A DNA stretch of 64,000 nt from Nocardioides marinus (GTDB lineage Bacteria > Actinomycetota > Actinomycetes > Propionibacteriales > Nocardioidaceae): positions 1,347,501 through 1,411,500 of the forward strand of contig NZ_JACBZI010000001.1 in NCBI RefSeq assembly GCF_013408145.1, given 5' to 3'. Below are positions 63,286 to 64,000 of the stretch, one piece after another (the first letter of the stretch is position 1; each line of letters opens with the position of its first letter). The position numbers and the translations under genes were made by a program. A model generated the notes under the pieces. The model ran no database searches. It worked only from the letters and a program-made list of their open reading frames with translations, and was not told the origin of the DNA.

Positions 63286-64000
63286 ATGAGCCGCGATGTG
63301 ACCTCCAGCACCCTCGACGGCGCCTGCGCCCTGGTGACCGGCGGGGCCCGTGGCATCGGAGCAGCCGTGGCGGCCGCGCTCGCCGAGGGCGGGGCGCGGG
63401 TCGTGGTCCTGGACCGGGAGGCCGAGGCCGCCGCGAAGGTCGCTGCCGACGTCGGGGGGCACACCGAGGTCGCCGACCTCACCGACCCCGGCGACCTGGC
63501 GGCTGCCGTGGACCGCGTGGAGGGTCGGTTCGGGCCGGTGCAGGTGCTGGTCAACAACGCCGGCGCCCAGCACCTCGCCCCGGTCACCGAGCTCGCCCCG
63601 GCGCACTGGCAGCGGCTGCACGACCTGATGCTGCGGGCCCCCTTCCTGCTCTCCCAGCGGGTGCTGCCGGGGATGTACGCCGCCGGCTGGGGCCGGCTGG
63701 TGCACGTCTCGAGCGTCCACGGCCTGCGCGCCTCGGCGTACAAGTCGGCCTACGTCTCGGCCAAGCACGGCCTGGAGGGGCTGTCCAAGGTGATCGCGCT
63801 GGAGGCGGCCGGCACCGGGGTCACCTCCAACACCGTGTGCCCTGGCTACGTCCGCACCCCGCTGGTCGAGGGTCAGGTCGCCGACCAGGCCCGCGAGCAC
63901 GGGATCAGTGCCGACCGGGTCGTCGACGAGGTGCTGCTGGCGCGCACGCCGGTCAAGCGGATGGTCGAGCCTCACGAGGTCGCCGCGGCGGTCGCCTGGC
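63286..64000 (+). CDS. 3-hydroxybutyrate dehydrogenase-like short-chain dehydrogenase, 3' end cut by window
   Basis: The first 238 codons of an SDR are in the window. Markers are the NAD loop ALVTGGARGIGAAVA, VLVNNAGAQHLAPV, the active-site Ser in VHVSSVHGLRAS, Tyr/Lys in SAYVSAKHGLEG, and NTVCPGYVRTPLVEGQ. The segment LARTPVKRMVEPHEVAAAVAW is typical of D-3-hydroxybutyrate dehydrogenase, which makes acetoacetate from 3-hydroxybutyrate. About 20 more residues should follow beyond 64000. It is the probable target of the GAF/PucR regulator 62 bp upstream. Confidence 0.88.
   Translation, partial: MSRDVTSSTLDGACALVTGGARGIGAAVAAALAEGGARVVVLDREAEAAAKVAADVGGHTEVADLTDPGDLAAAVDRVEGRFGPVQVLVNNAGAQHLAPVTELAPAHWQRLHDLMLRAPFLLSQRVLPGMYAAGWGRLVHVSSVHGLRASAYKSAYVSAKHGLEGLSKVIALEAAGTGVTSNTVCPGYVRTPLVEGQVADQAREHGISADRVVDEVLLARTPVKRMVEPHEVAAAVAW

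Overview
This window is a stretch of core chromosome from a high-GC Gram-positive bacterium, most likely an actinobacterium of the Nocardioides type. Base composition is strongly GC-rich, with GTG starts and very long antisense shadow frames. The gene order includes several actinobacterial signatures: fasR-fabD-fabH-acpP-fabF-accD; aceE next to a DUF3052 gene; a zinc-ribbon protein followed by an RNase H/phosphatase fusion; and a type I glutamine synthetase next to glnE. The genus is inferred from protein flavour and synteny, not from a database search.

Layout. 1-1422 is the end of an rRNA operon (23S 3' part, 5S, perfect hairpin), followed by a TPR protein with an Arg/Gly-rich repeat head. 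2381-5020 holds small conserved genes, including DUF3145. 5113-11682 (minus) is the type II fatty acid synthase operon with its activator fasR upstream, a subunit of acyl-CoA carboxylase downstream, palindromic operator candidates and a 10-bp tandem repeat just ahead of acpP. 11851-18352 carries an alpha/beta hydrolase, pyruvate dehydrogenase E1, DUF3052, an acyl-CoA synthetase and a peroxiredoxin. 18557-19441 has tRNA-Val and a manganese (yybP-ykoY) riboswitch driving a TMEM165/GDT1 transporter. 19474-22075 (minus) is a secreted DyP peroxidase with a PCu(A)C copper chaperone lipoprotein and a membrane protein. 22344-31814 covers a second acyl-CoA synthetase, an amidohydrolase, azlCD, an ABM monooxygenase, a Nif3-like protein, the zinc-ribbon protein, RNase H/phosphatase, an APH-like protein and an AraC/GyrI regulator. 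31816-38889 holds yaaA, an RNB ribonuclease, rnpB RNA, the ATP-grasp/alpha-E/transglutaminase operon and map. 38928-47892 is mixed: a CorC-type protein, a PQQ-type dehydrogenase, panB, a metalloprotease and a 13E12-type DUF222/HNH endonuclease. 47944-64000 has galE, nadE, two secreted proteins, glnA-amidotransferase-glnE-helicase in one coupled cluster, a flavin-type protein, a GAF/PucR regulator and a short-chain dehydrogenase cut by the window end.

The genes are mostly housekeeping: lipid synthesis and its regulation, central carbon and nitrogen metabolism, RNA processing and metal handling. No phage, IS element, CRISPR array or recognisable defence island was found. The most unusual items are: (1) a FabD with a C-terminal biotinyl/lipoyl-like domain whose acceptor lysine is replaced by arginine; (2) an SF2 helicase carrying a predicted transmembrane hairpin, coupled to glnE; (3) a gene that appears to start with CTG; (4) a recurring TANNNT-6/8 nt-start-codon arrangement at more than a dozen genes, which points to widespread leaderless transcription; and (5) an excess of the word GTACGCC that forces use of the rare Val codon GTA before Arg.
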